The translations under genes and the position numbers were made by a program. From contig SIJG01000036.1 of the NCBI GenBank assembly GCA_023374025.1, positions 505,426 through 569,425 of the forward strand: a stretch of 64,000 nucleotides of DNA. Reading direction: 5' to 3'. The stretch's first letter is position 1. Each line of letters opens with the position of its first letter. Below, piece after piece: positions 62,701 to 64,000 of the stretch. Under the pieces are notes generated by a model, which saw only the letters and a list, made by a program, of their open reading frames with translations, ran no database searches and had not been told where the DNA came from. This DNA is from Heterodera schachtii. Its lineage: Eukaryota > Nematoda > Chromadorea > Rhabditida > Heteroderidae.

Positions 62701-63137
62701 TTTTAAATTGACTCAGCTGATTAGCAATTTCTATGCATATATGTGGCCTGAAACTGTTTCATATTCCTTTTGTAGTATAAAAATTCGCAGAAAAGAGATA
62801 GGCATTTTTTGAGACCCGTAGAAAATCGAGTGAGCTTATTTAGAGCATAATTTTAAATTGACTCAGCTGATTAGCAATTTCTATGCATATATGTGGCCTG
62901 AAACTGTGTCCTATTCCCTTTGTAGTATAAAAATTCGCAGAGGCATTTTTTGAGACCCGTAGAAAATCGAGTGAGCTTATTTAGAGCATAATTTTAAATT
63001 GACTCAGCTGATTAGCAATTTCTATGCATATATGTGGCCTGAAACTGTTTCATATTCCTTTTGTAGTATAAAAATTCGCAGAAAAGAGATAGGCATTTTT
63101 TGAGACCCGTAGAAAATCGAGTGAGCTTATTTAGAGC
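47746..63137 (+). repeat. 141-bp satellite array, about 109 tandem copies
   Basis: The unit can be read from GCAATTTCTATGCATATATG to TTGACTCAGCTGATTA and is 141 bp (checked at 52148, 52289 and 52430). Copies are 97-100 percent alike in the core. Common variants are TGTGTCTTATT, TGTTTCATATT or TGTGTCATATT, CGCAGAGG or CGAAGAGG, and AATTTTAAA or AAATTTAAA. Units with an extra AAAAGAGAT (150 bp) occur only in the first and last few copies. No copy codes for protein. The unit contains TATAAAA and an AP-1/MARE-like TGACTCAGC, which may be fortuitous. Function (centromeric, heterochromatic or none) is unknown. Confidence 0.98.
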
Positions 63138-63140
63138 GGC

Positions 63141-63252
63141 GCAGTGGCAGGTCATCCACAGGCAACTCATCCACAGGCAACTCATCCACAGTCAACTCAT
63201 CCACAAGGCAGCTCATCCACAGGGCAACTCATCCACAGGCAACTCATCCACA
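63141..63252 (+). repeat. 15-16-bp tandem repeat (GGCAACTCATCCACA), about seven copies
   Basis: Copies of GGCAACTCATCCACA with small changes begin four bases after the last satellite unit breaks off. The block lies about 200 bp before a FLYWCH transposase start. That mirrors the repeat-built ends of the MULE at 31421-34580, so it may be the left terminal repeat of a second element; the other end is outside the window. Confidence 0.8.
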
Positions 63253-63455
63253 TTTTTTTTCTCAGATAAAAATTTGAATTAAATGGATGCAGTGTTAATT
63301 GTTTATCTTTTGAAAAAATCAGACGCAGATTAAGCTGTAAAACAGAATTCACACGCAGATTAAGACCTGATAGAATTAAGTAAAACGGCATACTTTGAGT
63401 CTATATAAATGAATTTGATGCAGTTTTAAATTATTAATTCTTGTATTTTCTACCA

Positions 63456-63899
63456 ATGGCTTCTTATATTGAGTCACAACGCGGTGCTAAAAAATTAGTC
63501 TATGAAGGTCATATTTACCAGAAGAGAGAACAACGCGGAGATAAAGTTTATTGGAGATGCGACCAATTTCAAGCATTGAACTGCCCAGGGACCGCAAAAA
63601 CTAATGGCTTTAATGATGGAACTCCCGTAACAATTGGGCAACAGCACAACCATTCGCCATCACCAACTCGTGTCGAAGTCGCTTACATTGGCCAAAACAT
63701 ACGTCGTGAAGCAATTAGAGGAAACGGGAATGCGCCGCGCACGGTTGTGAACGAATGCATTGCCGGAGCGTCGCAAGATGCTGTTACAAATGATCTTCCT
63801 CAGCTTTCTACGTTACAGCAAGTGGTTTGTCGTAGTAGAAGAGCCCATAATGGATATGCTGATATCCCACATACTCTAGCAGATATAATTATTCCGCAG
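63456..63899 (+). CDS. FLYWCH-domain transposase, N-terminal exon (partial)
   Basis: The ATG at 63456 opens MASYIESQRGAKKLVYEGHI and a FLYWCH finger: VYWRCDQFQALNCPGTAKT then QQHNHSPSP, giving Trp, two Cys and the HxH pair at the family spacing. The exon ends in CCGCAG|GTCATT at 63899, a plausible donor; the MULE catalytic domain would follow beyond the window. It differs clearly in sequence from the transposase at 32660, so it is another family. The upstream tandem repeat at 63141 and the satellite boundary fit an element inserted at the array edge. Confidence 0.7.
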
Positions 63900-64000
63900 G
63901 TCATTTTTATTTCCCAACTCCTAACAGATAAATAGTTTTGTAGAATTTAAAAGTGACGCTATCGGCAACCAATTTCCTTCTCCATGACAGCGGGTCAAAT

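Noticed and set aside
47746..63137. CRISPR-like array
   Set aside because: Units are contiguous 141-bp copies without unique spacers, in an animal-type genome; it is a satellite.

Overview
The window looks like nuclear DNA of a nematode. Introns are very short (about 44-210 bp where I could fix both ends) and end in TTTTAG/TTTCAG. One gene belongs to the nematode-specific DUF273 family, and the VPS13 gene has a TTTTTAG site just before its start that would suit trans-splicing. The species cannot be fixed from this sequence.

Positions 1-30000 are ordinary gene space broken by small repeats. Minus strand: a SETD4-type SET-domain methyltransferase (2635-5302), two unrecognised genes (6047-6445, 6541-8527), a proline-rich gene (10851-11776) and a BCL11-type zinc-finger gene (25611-29723). 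Plus strand: a DUF273 glycosyltransferase (9042-10608), a full-length VPS13 lipid-transfer gene (12397-23022) and a stranded C-terminal thiolase fragment (23876-24247). A foldback element and a TA-flanked MITE lie between 23.2 and 25.1 kb.

Positions 30000-35500 are nested mobile DNA. A transposon-associated gene is cut in two by a 3.16-kb Mutator-like element (31421-34580). That element has inverted ends built of CGTCGTCG repeats. Inside it a FLYWCH/MULE transposase and a divergently transcribed NADAR-domain gene (ADP-ribose glycosidase family) share a 235-bp gap.

From 35 to 63 kb lies a 141-bp satellite: about 3.5 copies at 35015-35505 and about 109 copies at 47746-63137. Between the two blocks is 12 kb of different DNA. 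It holds G-rich repeats, a glutamine-rich gene (36845-38774), a 60-bp minisatellite made of two alternating palindromes (38925-40105), and a GC-rich block (40320-47745). The block encodes a RING-like protein, a Polinton-type protein-primed DNA polymerase B and, convergent to it, a diverged two-repeat TATA-binding protein. The shared base composition suggests these three form one viral or Polinton-like element. No capsid, ATPase, protease or integrase gene was seen. The window ends in a second FLYWCH transposase gene behind a short tandem repeat at the satellite edge.

The two strongest candidates for something new are the TBP gene beside a Polinton-type polymerase and the NADAR gene carried inside a Mutator-like element. 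Several single-base breaks (VPS13, MULE, polymerase) could be real decay or assembly indels.
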